Source: Yinghuangia sp045039925 (GTDB lineage Bacteria > Actinomycetota > Actinomycetes > Streptomycetales > Streptomycetaceae). Taken from it: a stretch of 64,000 bases of DNA. Position 1 is the stretch's first letter, and the number at the start of each line of letters is the position of its first letter. Shown here piece after piece: positions 17,002 to 25,344 of the stretch. The notes under the pieces are model-generated. The model was not told where the DNA came from. It did not search any database and saw only the letters and a list, made by a program, of their open reading frames with translations. The translations under genes were made by a program, and so were the position numbers. The stretch covers positions 1,302,001 to 1,366,000 of the forward strand of contig CP108400.1 of NCBI GenBank assembly GCA_045039925.1, in the 5' to 3' direction.

Positions 17002-18072
17002 GTGCCCCCCACCGGCCCGCCGGCGGAACCGCCTGCCACCGACCGCCCCGCCGCCCGCCCCACCAGCAAGGACGTCGCCAAACTCGCCGGCGTCTCGCAG
17101 TCCACCGTGTCACTGGTGCACGCCGGGAAATGGCACGGCCGCGTCTCCGAGCGCACCGTGCAAGCCGTCCACGAGGCCAGCGCGGCCCTCGGCTACCGCC
17201 CCAACCAGGCCGCCCGCCACCTCCGCCTCGGCACCACGCGCACGGTCCTCCTCGTCGTCCCGGCGCTCACCAACCCCTTCTTCGGCGCCGTGCACACCGG
17301 CGCCTCCGAAGCGGCCGCCCGACGCGACTTCTCCGTGGTCGTCTACCCCTCCCCCATCCGCGCCGGGACCGAACTCGCGCCCTTCGCCAGCCCGTTCGCC
17401 GCCGCACACACCGCCCTCGACGGCGTCCTGGCTTCCTCCATGGCCCTCGAAAGCCTCTCCGAGCTCCTCGGCAGCACCGGCCCGGGCCCCGGCCTCCCCC
17501 TGGTCATGCTCGACAGCGCACCTGGAGCCGGCCCGCCCACCGTCAACGTCGACGTCGGCGCGGGCATGCACGCGCTCGTCACCCACCTGCTCGACCTCGG
17601 CCACCGGCGCTTCGCCCGGCTCGTCCCGGACATCGACGGATGGACCTTCACCGCACGCGAAAACGCCTACCGCACCGCCCTGCGCGAAGGCGGAGCCGTC
17701 CACACCGGGCACGCCCGGACCGAGTTCGGCGTCCACGAGGCGGCCGAAGCCGCGCTCACGCTGCTCGACACCCCCGAGCCGCCGACCGCGCTCGTCTGCG
17801 ACGACGACGTCCTCGCCGCCGGCGCCTACAAGGCCGCCCGCCGACGAGGCCTGCGCATCCCCGAGGACATCTCCGTCACCGGCTTCGACGACCTCATCAT
17901 CGCCACCGTCGTCGAACCCGAGCTGACGACCGTACGCCTGCCCGCGCACCAGCTCGGCGAGACCGGCATGACCGCGCTCCTCGACCTCCTCGACGGCCGG
18001 CGGCCGGACAGCATCTCGCTCGCCGCCGAACTCACCGTGCGCGGCTCCACCGCGCCCCCGGCCCAGCGCTGA
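17002..18072 (+). CDS. LacI/GalR-family transcriptional regulator
   Basis: A 356-residue regulator. The helix-turn-helix and hinge are SKDVAKLAGVSQSTVSLVHA and ALGYRPNQAARHLR, followed by a periplasmic-binding-protein-like effector domain (VPALTNPFFGAVHTGASEAA, ALVCDDDVLAAGAYKAARRR, DISVTGFDDLIIA). The start is GTG with GAAGGGA upstream. A Pro-rich 20-residue lead precedes the DNA-binding domain. Unlike most LacI proteins it is not next to sugar transport or glycoside hydrolase genes, so the divergent MFS transporter is its most likely target. The effector is probably a sugar or sugar-like small molecule by family habit. Confidence 0.93.
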   Translation: MPPTGPPAEPPATDRPAARPTSKDVAKLAGVSQSTVSLVHAGKWHGRVSERTVQAVHEASAALGYRPNQAARHLRLGTTRTVLLVVPALTNPFFGAVHTGASEAAARRDFSVVVYPSPIRAGTELAPFASPFAAAHTALDGVLASSMALESLSELLGSTGPGPGLPLVMLDSAPGAGPPTVNVDVGAGMHALVTHLLDLGHRRFARLVPDIDGWTFTARENAYRTALREGGAVHTGHARTEFGVHEAAEAALTLLDTPEPPTALVCDDDVLAAGAYKAARRRGLRIPEDISVTGFDDLIIATVVEPELTTVRLPAHQLGETGMTALLDLLDGRRPDSISLAAELTVRGSTAPPAQR

Positions 18073-18079
18073 CACGCGG

Positions 18080-18111
18080 ACGGGCGCGCTCCCCGAAGGG
18101 AGCGCGCCCGT
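18080..18111. terminator. strong bidirectional hairpin terminator
   Basis: A 14-bp perfect stem (ACGGGCGCGCTCCC / GGGAGCGCGCCCGT) with a CGAA loop lies 8 bp after the LacI-type stop and faces the convergent prcA. A second, shorter hairpin (TGCCGCCC / GGGCGGCA, 18123-18150) lies closer to the prcA stop. Confidence 0.8.
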
Positions 18112-18167
18112 GGCGTCCACACTGCCGCCCCGGCCATCCGCCGGGCGGCACCGCTCTACTCGATCGC

Positions 18168-19070
18168 CTAGTCGTCCGCGGACGAGCCGTTCGACGCCGA
18201 ACCGGTCGGCCCCGAGCCGCCGTTCGCGCCGCCCGAGCCCGCCGAACCACCGTTCTCGGTCGCGTCGGACGCGTCAGCCGCATCGGTCGATCCGGTCGCG
18301 TCGGACGATTCCGCCGCGTCGGACGACTCGGTCGCATCCGCCTCCGACTCCCCCGCCGCCGCGGCCGGAGCCGCCTCGCCGAGCAACCGGGCCAGCTGCG
18401 AACCCACCACACGCTTGAACTTCCGCTGCTGCGAACGCGTGCGGTCCAGCACCGCCACCTCGAGCTGCGCCGCGGTCACCTGCCGCTTCTCGCCGCTCCC
18501 GTCGCGCGCCAGCACGTCGACCGCGACCCGCAGCGCCTCGTCGAGCGACAGCCCCTCGCGGTGCGTCCGCTTCAACTGCTCGGTGATCTGGTCGGCGTTG
18601 CCGCCCATCGCCACGTAGTGCTGCTCGTCGGCGATCGAACCGTCGTACGTCAGACGGTAGATCTGGTCGTCGGCGGGCGTGCTGCCCACCTCCGCGACGA
18701 TCAGCTCCACCTCGTACGGCTTCTCGCCGCCGCTGGAGAAGATCGTGCCGAGCGTCTGCGCGTACACGTTCGCCAGGCCGCGCGCGGTCACGTCGTGGCG
18801 GGCGTACGAGTACCCCCGGATGTCCGCGTACCGCACACCGCCGATCCGCAGGTTCTCGAACTCGTTGTACTTGCCGACCGCCGCGAAGGCGATGCGGTCG
18901 TAGATCTCGCTCATCTTGTGCAGGGCGCGCGACGGGTTCTCCGCCACGAACAAGATGCCGTCCGCGTACGTCAGCACGACCACGCTGCGGCCCCGGGCGA
19001 TGCCCTTGCGGGCGTAGTCGGCCCGGTCCGCCATGGCTTGCTGCGGCGACACATAGAAAGGCGTCGTCAC
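18168..19070 (-). CDS. prcA: 20S proteasome alpha subunit
   Basis: A 300-residue proteasome alpha-ring subunit: the N-terminal gate segment (MTTPFYVSPQQAMADRADYA, then RKGIARGRS) and the typical fold (VLTYADGILFVAENPSRALH, EIYDRIAFAAVGKYNEFENL). It has no catalytic Thr. Residues from about 233 onward form a 68-residue low-complexity tail rich in Ala, Ser, Asp and Thr, longer than needed for the fold. The GTG at 19070 has AAAGGA upstream. Alpha rings control substrate entry and dock the Arc ATPase. It is 64 bp downstream of prcB in the same operon. Confidence 0.96.
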   Translation of the reverse strand: MTTPFYVSPQQAMADRADYARKGIARGRSVVVLTYADGILFVAENPSRALHKMSEIYDRIAFAAVGKYNEFENLRIGGVRYADIRGYSYARHDVTARGLANVYAQTLGTIFSSGGEKPYEVELIVAEVGSTPADDQIYRLTYDGSIADEQHYVAMGGNADQITEQLKRTHREGLSLDEALRVAVDVLARDGSGEKRQVTAAQLEVAVLDRTRSQQRKFKRVVGSQLARLLGEAAPAAAAGESEADATESSDAAESSDATGSTDAADASDATENGGSAGSGGANGGSGPTGSASNGSSADD

Positions 19071-19134
19071 CGTGGAGTCCTTTGCCGGTAGAGGATCAAG
19101 AAGTCACCGACCATCCGATGGGCCGTCAAAACCG

Positions 19135-19980
19135 TTAGTTCAAAGGTGCGTTCGGACCGTTCGGACGGATGAGGCGTTCCCCGACGATCGTCTGCACCAC
19201 ACCGCCGACCTGTGCGTCGGACCACCGCGTCAGACCCTCGTCGGTCACCACGGTCACAATCGGGTAGATCTTGCGGGACAGGTCCGGCCCGCCGGTCGCC
19301 GAGTCGTCGTCCGCCGCGTCGTACAGCGCCTGGACGCACACCGTCACCGCGTCCTCGGCGGACAGGTCGTCGCGGTAGAGCTTCTTCAGCGCGCCGCGCG
19401 CGAACAGCGAACCGGAGCCCACCGAGGTGAAGCCCTGCTCGTCGCTGCGGCCGCCGGTGATGTCGTAGCTGTAAATACGCCCGGTGCCCGCGTCGAGGTC
19501 GAATCCGGCGTACACCGGCACGACCGCAAGGCCCTGCATGGCCATCCCGAGGTTGCCGCGGATCATCTGCGACAGGCGGTTGGCCTTGCCCTCGAGGGAC
19601 ATCGTGGCGCCCTCGATCTTCTCGTAGTGCTCCAGCTCGACCTGGAACAACCGGACCATCTCGACCGCGAGCCCGGCCGTCCCCGCGATCCCCACGCAGC
19701 TGTACTCGTCGGCGGGGAACACCTTCTCGATGTCCCGCTGCGCGATGAGGTTGCCCATCGTGGCGCGGCGGTCGCCGGCCATCACGACACCGCCCGGGAA
19801 CGTCACCGCCACGATGGTCGTGCCGTGCGGCGCCTCCACCGTCACCGGCGCCGCCGGCACGGCCCGCCGCGACGGCAGCAGCTCGGGCTGGTACGCGCCC
19901 AGGAACTCGGTGAACGAGGACGACCCGGGGGTCAGGAAGGCAGCCGGTAGACGCCCGGTGCCACGCGTGTTGGCTTCCAC
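19135..19980 (-). CDS. prcB: 20S proteasome beta subunit (catalytic)
   Basis: A 281-residue beta subunit with a 53-residue propeptide; cleavage in APHG/TTIVAV exposes Thr54 as the N-terminal nucleophile. The other catalytic residues fall in the expected register: Asp70 (position 17 of the mature chain, GDRRATMG) and Lys86 (position 33, IEKVFPAD). The GTG at 19980 with GGAAGGGA upstream gives the MEAN... start I recall from Streptomyces PrcB. Its first 49 bases overlap the end of the upstream endonuclease-like gene in another frame, so the two are likely translationally linked. Confidence 0.96.
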   Translation of the reverse strand: MEANTRGTGRLPAAFLTPGSSSFTEFLGAYQPELLPSRRAVPAAPVTVEAPHGTTIVAVTFPGGVVMAGDRRATMGNLIAQRDIEKVFPADEYSCVGIAGTAGLAVEMVRLFQVELEHYEKIEGATMSLEGKANRLSQMIRGNLGMAMQGLAVVPVYAGFDLDAGTGRIYSYDITGGRSDEQGFTSVGSGSLFARGALKKLYRDDLSAEDAVTVCVQALYDAADDDSATGGPDLSRKIYPIVTVVTDEGLTRWSDAQVGGVVQTIVGERLIRPNGPNAPLN

Positions 19981-20570
19981 ACGATCCCTTCCAAGTAGGC
20001 GGCGGCCCGGCGCAGCAGATCCGGGCGATCTTTGAACTGACCAAGGCCACTATTGCAGTTGAAGCACAGAACGCCACGCACTTCACCACTGTCGTGGTCA
20101 TGATCCACGTGCTCCGGTCGCGGCTTCAGACAGATCCGGCACACACCGAACTGCGCCTTGATCATCTCGTCCACCTCGGCAGCGCCGAGCCCGTACCTGC
20201 GTTTGAGGTGGTAATGCCGCGAACCGCCGTGAAGACGCTGCCGCGACTCCGCAGTTCGGGCGTTGCCGCACGGCTTGCAGTACGAGTTGTAGCCGCTCGA
20301 GGCGGCACGGTTGCGGGAGAACTCCTCGAGCGCCAGCACCTGCTTGCAGTCGGCGCATCGCCTCAGCCCTGAGGGCAGGCGCTCCCGCTGCCGTACCACC
20401 AGCCCTGCGGCAGCCTTCTTCGCCTCGTACTTAGCTTTTGCGCGCGCGGCCACGCACGCTTTGCAGTAGTAGGCCAGACCATCGGCCCTTTTAGTGTTGC
20501 GGTGGTACATGGAATGCGGCTTCGATTGGCCGCACGCCGGACACTCTCGAATCCAACTTTGCGACTCCAT
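19932..20570 (-). CDS. HNH / recombination-endonuclease-VII-like protein inside the Pup-proteasome operon
   Basis: A 212-residue protein with paired Cys motifs at the N-terminus (RECPACGQSK with YYCKACVAAR; RRCADCKQVL with SYCKPCGNAR) and a C-terminal endonuclease VII / HNH module: CRICLKP, then HVDHDHDSGEVRGVLCFNCN and SGLGQFKD. The His-Asp-His-Asp core and the flanking zinc Cys are intact, so nuclease activity is plausible. It lies 6 bp after pup and overlaps prcB by 49 bp. The ribosome site GGGAGG is unusually far (13 nt) from the ATG. I recall a similar gene at this place in other streptomycetes, so it is inherited rather than a fresh insertion. Its role is unknown. Confidence 0.85.
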   Translation of the reverse strand: MESQSWIRECPACGQSKPHSMYHRNTKRADGLAYYCKACVAARAKAKYEAKKAAAGLVVRQRERLPSGLRRCADCKQVLALEEFSRNRAASSGYNSYCKPCGNARTAESRQRLHGGSRHYHLKRRYGLGAAEVDEMIKAQFGVCRICLKPRPEHVDHDHDSGEVRGVLCFNCNSGLGQFKDRPDLLRRAAAYLEGIVWKPTRVAPGVYRLPS

Positions 20571-20576
20571 TGCTTT

Positions 20577-20792
20577 CTATTGGCCTCCCTTTTGCACGAA
20601 GCCACGCACAAAGTCCTCGGCATTCTCTTCCAGGACTTCGTCAATTTCATCGAGGACCGCGTCGACATCGTCGGTCAGCTTTTCCTGGCGTTCCTGCAGG
20701 TCAGAAGCCTCGTTGGTTTCGACCGAATTCTCTTCGACCTCTTCCGAGCGCTTATTCGCCCGGGCCTGTCCGCCGGTGTCCTTGGTAGCCAT
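20577..20792 (-). CDS. pup: prokaryotic ubiquitin-like protein Pup
   Basis: A 71-residue, highly acidic, largely disordered protein. The C-terminal half carries the coiled-coil-forming segment EKLTDDVDAVLDEIDEVLEE that binds Arc and ends FVRGFVQKGGQ. The terminal Gln means it needs deamidation by Dop before PafA can use it. The ATG at 20792 follows GGTGGGG; a GTG three codons upstream (20801) is an alternative. It is the first gene of the pup - nuclease - prcB - prcA operon. Confidence 0.97.
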   Translation of the reverse strand: MATKDTGGQARANKRSEEVEENSVETNEASDLQERQEKLTDDVDAVLDEIDEVLEENAEDFVRGFVQKGGQ

Positions 20793-21189
20793 TTGACTCA
20801 CCCCACCTTTTCGTCGTGATCCCGTGCGGGATACCGCTGCCCACCCGTCGATCTGATCGAACGGCCTCGGAAGGCCAGGTGATCAGACACTACAAGCGTA
20901 GGCCGACGGTTGTTCCCGATCACCGGAATTCTTTTTGTCACACTGCCTGCCAGGGCGGGACGCGCGGGCGGTCCCGTGGCGTCGAAGGGACGGCCGGCTG
21001 CCGTGAGGAGCGGAGGACCACCGTCCGCGCCTTCGAAGACACGTTCGGTGGTCCGGCGCCTCCACACGCTTCTTCCCCCACACGGGTCAGGTTCACCCAT
21101 CCGCAGACGCGTTCACCTGACCGCGAACAAGGGATTTCACCCCGTCGGATGATCTTGCCCCCGCCGGACGCCCGCCGGACGCCCGGCGC
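20793..21189. other. intergenic region between dop and pup with inverted repeats
   Basis: There is no convincing gene in these 397 bp; frames here lack family motifs and ribosome sites. The part at about 20880-20945 is richer in A/T than its surroundings and most likely holds the pup promoter. Two compact inverted repeats lie close to the pup start (see 20819-20860). No strong terminator hairpin for dop was found. Confidence 0.55.
20819..20860. promoter_or_regulatory. two short inverted repeats in the pup leader
   Basis: ATCCCG-TG-CGGGAT (20819-20832) and TCGATC-T-GATCGA (20848-20860) lie 27-68 bp upstream of the pup ATG. Both have perfect 6-bp arms. They could be operators or leader hairpins; the sequence alone does not decide. 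Confidence 0.35.
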
Positions 21190-22695
21190 TCAGCCGCCGG
21201 TCAGCGCGGCGACCAGTTCCTCGGCCGTGCGACAGCGGTCCAGGAGGTCCTTGACGTGCGCCTTCGTGCCCCGGAGGGGCTCCAGGGTGGGTACGCGCTG
21301 GAGCGAGTCGTGGCCCGGAACGTCGAAGATCACCGAGTCCCAGGAGGCCGCCGCGACCTCGTCCGCGTACTGCTCGAGGCAGCGGCCCCGGAAGTACGCC
21401 CGGGTGTCCTCGGGAGGCAGGTGCGCGGCCCGCTGGACCTCCGGCTCGGTGGCGATGCGCTCGAACCGGTTTTCGAGCCGGTTGTACAGGCCCTTGTCGG
21501 GGCGTACGTCGGCGTACTGAAGGTCGACGAGGTGCAGGCGCGGCGCGTCCCAGTCGAGGCCGTCACGCTGCCGGTAGCCCTCGAGGATCTGGAGTTTGGC
21601 CACCCAGTCCAATTCCCGCGAGAGCGACATCGGGTCGGTCTCCAGGCGCGACAGGACGGATTCCCACCGGGCGAGGACGTCGGCGGTGGTGTCGTCGACA
21701 TCGGTGCCGAAGCGGTCCTCGACGTATTTGCGGGCCAGTTCCAGGTATTCCATCTGGAGCTGCACGGCGGTGAGCTTGCGGCCGGCGCGCAGGGTGATGA
21801 GCTGCTTGAGGGTCGGGTCGTGCGACACCTGGTGCAGGGTGCGTACCGGCTGGTCCACCGTCAGGTCGTGGGTGATGAACCGGTCCTCGATCATCGACAG
21901 GACGAGGGCCGTGGTGCCGAGTTTGAGGTACGTGGAGACCTCGGAGAGGTTCGCGTCGCCGATGATGACGTGCAGTCGGCGGTATTTCTCGGCGTCGGCG
22001 TGGGGTTCGTCCCGGGTGTTGATGATGGGGCGCTTGAGGGTGGTCTCCAGACCCACCTCGACCTCGAAGTAGTCGGCGCGCTGACTGATCTGGAAGCCGT
22101 GCGTCGAACCGTCCTGGCCGATGCCGACGCGGCCGGCGCCGCAGACGACCTGGCGGGAGACGAAGAACGGGGTCAGGTGGCGGACGATGTCGGCGAAGGG
22201 CGTGGCGCGCTGCATGAGGTAGTTCTCGTGGCAGCCGTAGCTCGCGCCCTTGTTGTCGGTGTTGTTCTTGTAGAGCAGGATGTTCTGCCCGCCGGGTACT
22301 TCGCCCGCCCGGCGCGCGGCCTCGGCCATGATGCGTTCGCCGGCCTTGTCCCAGACGACGGCGTCGCGCGGGTTGGTGGTCTCGGGGGCGGAGTACTCGG
22401 GGTGCGCGTGGTCGACGTAGAGCCGTGCGCCGTTGGTGAGGATGACGTTGGCGAGGCCGACGTCTTCGTCGGTGAGCTGGCTGGCGTCGGCGAGTTCGCG
22501 GGCGAGGTCGAAGCCGCGGGCGTCGCGCAGCGGGTTCTCCTCTTCGAAGTCCCAGCGGGCGCGGCGGGCGCGCTGCATGGCAGCGGCGTACGCGTTCACG
22601 ACCTGAGACGACGTCAGCATCGCATTGGCGCCGGGGTGTCCCGGCACGGAGATCCCGTATTCGGTCTCGATGCCCATCACGCGCTGGACGGTCAT
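21190..22695 (-). CDS. dop: Pup deamidase / depupylase Dop
   Basis: A 501-residue relative of PafA with the same fold: MGIETEYGISVPGHPGAN, RLYVDHAHPEYSAPE with the catalytic Asp at residue 95, YKNNTDNKGASYGCHENYL and RPIINTRDEPHADAEKYRRL. The N-terminal insertion (about residues 40-80, MQRARRARWDFEEENPLRDA onward) corresponds to the Dop loop absent from PafA. Dop converts Pup-Gln to Pup-Glu and also removes Pup from substrates. ATG start at 22695. It lies between arc and pup on the same strand but is separated from each by 240-400 bp, so it probably has its own promoter. Confidence 0.97.
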   Translation of the reverse strand: MTVQRVMGIETEYGISVPGHPGANAMLTSSQVVNAYAAAMQRARRARWDFEEENPLRDARGFDLARELADASQLTDEDVGLANVILTNGARLYVDHAHPEYSAPETTNPRDAVVWDKAGERIMAEAARRAGEVPGGQNILLYKNNTDNKGASYGCHENYLMQRATPFADIVRHLTPFFVSRQVVCGAGRVGIGQDGSTHGFQISQRADYFEVEVGLETTLKRPIINTRDEPHADAEKYRRLHVIIGDANLSEVSTYLKLGTTALVLSMIEDRFITHDLTVDQPVRTLHQVSHDPTLKQLITLRAGRKLTAVQLQMEYLELARKYVEDRFGTDVDDTTADVLARWESVLSRLETDPMSLSRELDWVAKLQILEGYRQRDGLDWDAPRLHLVDLQYADVRPDKGLYNRLENRFERIATEPEVQRAAHLPPEDTRAYFRGRCLEQYADEVAAASWDSVIFDVPGHDSLQRVPTLEPLRGTKAHVKDLLDRCRTAEELVAALTGG

Positions 22696-22895
22696 GCGAC
22701 CCCCTCATCACTTACCCGGCCGGCTGCCCCCAGGCGTCGGGGTGTCGGGGCTTCGTGGGCCGACATGTAGCCGGTCGGGTACTCCCTGGTCATGTAACGA
22801 GCCTATTGCGGTTGGTGGGTGCTGTGGATACGACCGCGCGATTGATCTCGGCGGTCTTGGGTGGCGTGCGGGCGGTTTCGGGGTCGCGCAGACAC

Positions 22896-22933
22896 GCCGC
22901 CGCGGCCCACAGCTCGCTGTGGGCCGCGGCGGC
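22896..22933 (-). terminator. terminator of arc
   Basis: A very strong hairpin: GCCGCCGCGGCCCACAGC against GCTGTGGGCCGCGGCGGC, perfect over 16-18 bp with a minimal loop, beginning 6 bp after the arc stop. Confidence 0.85.
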
Positions 22934-22938
22934 TGGTG

Positions 22939-24711
22939 TCACAGGTACTGTCCGGTGTTGGCGACGGTGTCGATGGAGCGTCCGGTGTCGGCACCCTGCT
23001 TGCCGGTCACCAGCGTGCGGATGTAGACGATCCGCTCGCCCTTCTTGCCGGAGATCCGCGCCCAGTCGTCGGGGTTGGTGGTGTTGGGGAGGTCCTCGTT
23101 CTCCTTGAACTCGTCGACGCAGGCGGCGAGCAGGTGGGAGACGCGGATGCCCTTGTGGCCGAGTTCGAGGAAGTCCTTGATGGCCATCTTCTTGGCGCGG
23201 CCGACGATGTTCTCGATCATGGCGCCGGAGTTGAAGTCCTTGAAGTAGAGCGTCTCCTTGTCGCCGTTCGCGTACGTCACCTCGAGGAAGCGGTTCTCTT
23301 CGCTCTCGGTGTACATGCGCTCGACGGCGCGCTGGATCATGTTGACGACGGTGGTGGCGCGGTCTTCGCCGTGTTCCTTCAGGTCGTCCTCGTGGAGCGG
23401 GAGGTTGGCCGTCAGGTACTTGGCGAAGATGTCCTTCGCCGCCTCGGCGTCCGGACGTTCGATCTTGATCTTCACGTCCAGTCGGCCCGGGCGCAGGATG
23501 GCCGGGTCGATCATGTCCTCGCGGTTGGAGGCGCCGATGACGATGACGTTCTCCAGGCCCTCGACACCGTCGATCTCGGACAGCAGCTGCGGGACGATGG
23601 TGTTCTCCACGTCCGAGCTGACGCCCGACCCTCGGGTGCGGAAGAGCGAGTCCATCTCGTCGAAGAAGACGATGACGGGGGTTCCCTCGCTGGCCTTCTC
23701 ACGGGCCCGCTGGAAGACCAGGCGGATGTGCCGCTCGGTCTCGCCGACGTACTTGTTGAGGAGTTCGGGTCCCTTGATGTTGAGGAAGTAGCTCTTGCCG
23801 TTCTCGCTGCCGTCGCCCTTGGCCTCGGCCACCTTCTTGGCGAGCGAGTTGGCGACGGCCTTGGCGATGAGCGTCTTTCCGCATCCGGGTGGCCCGTAGA
23901 GCAGGATGCCCTTGGGGGGTCGGAGTTCGTGCTCCTTGAACAGGTCCGGGTGGAGGTACGGCAGTTCGACCGCATCGCGGATCATCTCGATCTGGTTGCG
24001 CAGACCGCCGATCTTTGTGTAGTCGATGTCCGGCACCTCTTCGAGGACCAGCTCTTCGACCTCGCTCTTGGGGACGCGTTCGTACACGTACCCGGAGCGC
24101 GGTTCGAGGAGCAGTGAGTCCCCGGCCCTGAGCGGGCCGTCGAGCAGCGGTTCGGCGAGGCGCACGACGCGTTCCTCGTCGGTGTGCCCGATCACCAGGG
24201 CCCGTTCGCCGTCTTCGAGGAGTTCCTTGAGCATCACGACATCGCCGATCCGCTCGAACTCCATGGCGTCGACCACGTTGAGGGCTTCGTTGAGCATGAC
24301 CTCCTGGCCACGCTGAAGCTCGTCGAGGTCGAGGTTGGGGCTGACGTTCACGCGGAGCTTTCGGCCTCCGGTGAAGATGTCGGCCGTGCCGTCATCGTTT
24401 GCGTTGAGGAAGACACCGAATCCGGAAGGTGGCTGCGCGAGCCTGTCCACCTCCTCCTTGAGGGCCACGATTTGATCGCGGGCCTCTCGAAGCGTCGCAA
24501 CCAGCCGCTCGTTCTGCGTGGTCAGACCTGCGAGGCTGGTCTGGAGCTCGACAATGCGCTCCTCCAGCATCCTCGTCTGACGCGGCGAGTCGGCGAGCTT
24601 GCGACGCAGGACGGCGACTTCCTGCTCAAGAAAGGACACCTGGCTCATGAGGTCGTCCGTACCCCGAGCCGGCCTCCCGCCACGGTTCATGTCGTCGTCG
24701 TGGGCTGCCAC
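22939..24711 (-). CDS. arc: proteasome-associated AAA+ ATPase Arc/Mpa
   Basis: A 590-residue unfoldase. An N-terminal coiled coil (SFLEQEVAVLRRKLADSP onward, to about residue 92) captures Pup, then come OB domains and one AAA module with Walker A GPPGCGKT (about residues 273-280) and Walker B FFDEMDS. The C-terminus DTVANTGQYL ends in the QYL/QYx motif that docks into the proteasome alpha ring. The GTG at 24711 is chosen because AGGAGG lies 11 nt upstream and the product then begins like known Streptomyces Arc; a GTG at 24720 sits too close to that site. Arc unfolds pupylated proteins and feeds them to PrcA/PrcB. Confidence 0.96.
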   Translation of the reverse strand: MAAHDDDMNRGGRPARGTDDLMSQVSFLEQEVAVLRRKLADSPRQTRMLEERIVELQTSLAGLTTQNERLVATLREARDQIVALKEEVDRLAQPPSGFGVFLNANDDGTADIFTGGRKLRVNVSPNLDLDELQRGQEVMLNEALNVVDAMEFERIGDVVMLKELLEDGERALVIGHTDEERVVRLAEPLLDGPLRAGDSLLLEPRSGYVYERVPKSEVEELVLEEVPDIDYTKIGGLRNQIEMIRDAVELPYLHPDLFKEHELRPPKGILLYGPPGCGKTLIAKAVANSLAKKVAEAKGDGSENGKSYFLNIKGPELLNKYVGETERHIRLVFQRAREKASEGTPVIVFFDEMDSLFRTRGSGVSSDVENTIVPQLLSEIDGVEGLENVIVIGASNREDMIDPAILRPGRLDVKIKIERPDAEAAKDIFAKYLTANLPLHEDDLKEHGEDRATTVVNMIQRAVERMYTESEENRFLEVTYANGDKETLYFKDFNSGAMIENIVGRAKKMAIKDFLELGHKGIRVSHLLAACVDEFKENEDLPNTTNPDDWARISGKKGERIVYIRTLVTGKQGADTGRSIDTVANTGQYL

Positions 24712-24934
24712 GGTCCTCACCTCCTCCTGGGAGCTGCGACGTCTCCGACCCTACCTGTGGCAGGAGGGGTTGAAACCCCTTGATCAAAAGACGATGCGGG
24801 CGTGTCCGATCTTCACCCTTGCGATTGCCCCCACTGTTGTGAGGTGCAGATACCCACCGGACAACATCAAGAAGCCGTCGGCGGTAGGGTCTCTTGGTCG
24901 GTTCCTGATACGAAACGGTGAAGTGCGAGGTCGG

Positions 24935-25222
24935 ATGTCCACCGAGAATGAACCGCTTGAGGTGTGGATCGACCAGGATCTTTGCACCGGTGACGGAATC
25001 TGCGTGCAGTTCGCCCGCGAGGTGTTCGAGCTGGACATCGACGGCCTGGCGTACGTGAAGGGCGACGACGACGAGCTGCGGACGGACGCGGGTGCGGCGG
25101 TGCCGGTGCCGGCGCCGCTGCTGGTCGAAGTGATCGACGCCACACGCAAATGCCCAGGTGAATGCATCCATGTCCGCCGCGTGTCGGACGGCGCGGAGGT
25201 GTACGGGCCGGACGCGGCCTGA
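24935..25222 (+). CDS. [3Fe-4S]-type ferredoxin
   Basis: A 95-residue acidic ferredoxin: LCTGDGICVQFAREVFEL supplies two cluster Cys and RKCPGECIHV the third, the pattern of actinobacterial single-cluster [3Fe-4S] ferredoxins that serve cytochromes P450 or other oxidoreductases. There is an extra Cys in CPGEC. The ATG at 24935 follows GAGG. It is divergent from arc across 223 bp, a neighbour relation I recall as conserved; the redox partner is not in view nearby. Confidence 0.9.
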   Translation: MSTENEPLEVWIDQDLCTGDGICVQFAREVFELDIDGLAYVKGDDDELRTDAGAAVPVPAPLLVEVIDATRKCPGECIHVRRVSDGAEVYGPDAA

Positions 25223-25344
25223 GCGTTGGCGGTCGGTTGGCCGGCGGTTGGCGGCCGGTTGGCGAGTGGCCTGCGGGGCTTCGCCGGCGGCCCGGCGGGT
25301 GCCGGGGCTGCCGTTCGGTGAGGTGGTTCCGCCCGTCGGGGCGG

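Noticed and set aside
19135..19980. Shorter PrcB start that would avoid overlap with the endonuclease gene
   Set aside because: The GTG at 19980 has a good ribosome site and gives the N-terminus remembered from Streptomyces PrcB, so the overlap is kept.
20575..20945. PafBC-type damage promoter (TTGTC-N-TANNNT arrangement) before pup
   Set aside because: TTGTCAC occurs at about 20936 but on the wrong strand for pup and without a following TANNNT box at the right distance.
20816..21520. Plus-strand frame between pup and dop
   Set aside because: It overlaps the dop gene, has no ribosome site and reads Arg/Ser-rich low-information sequence.
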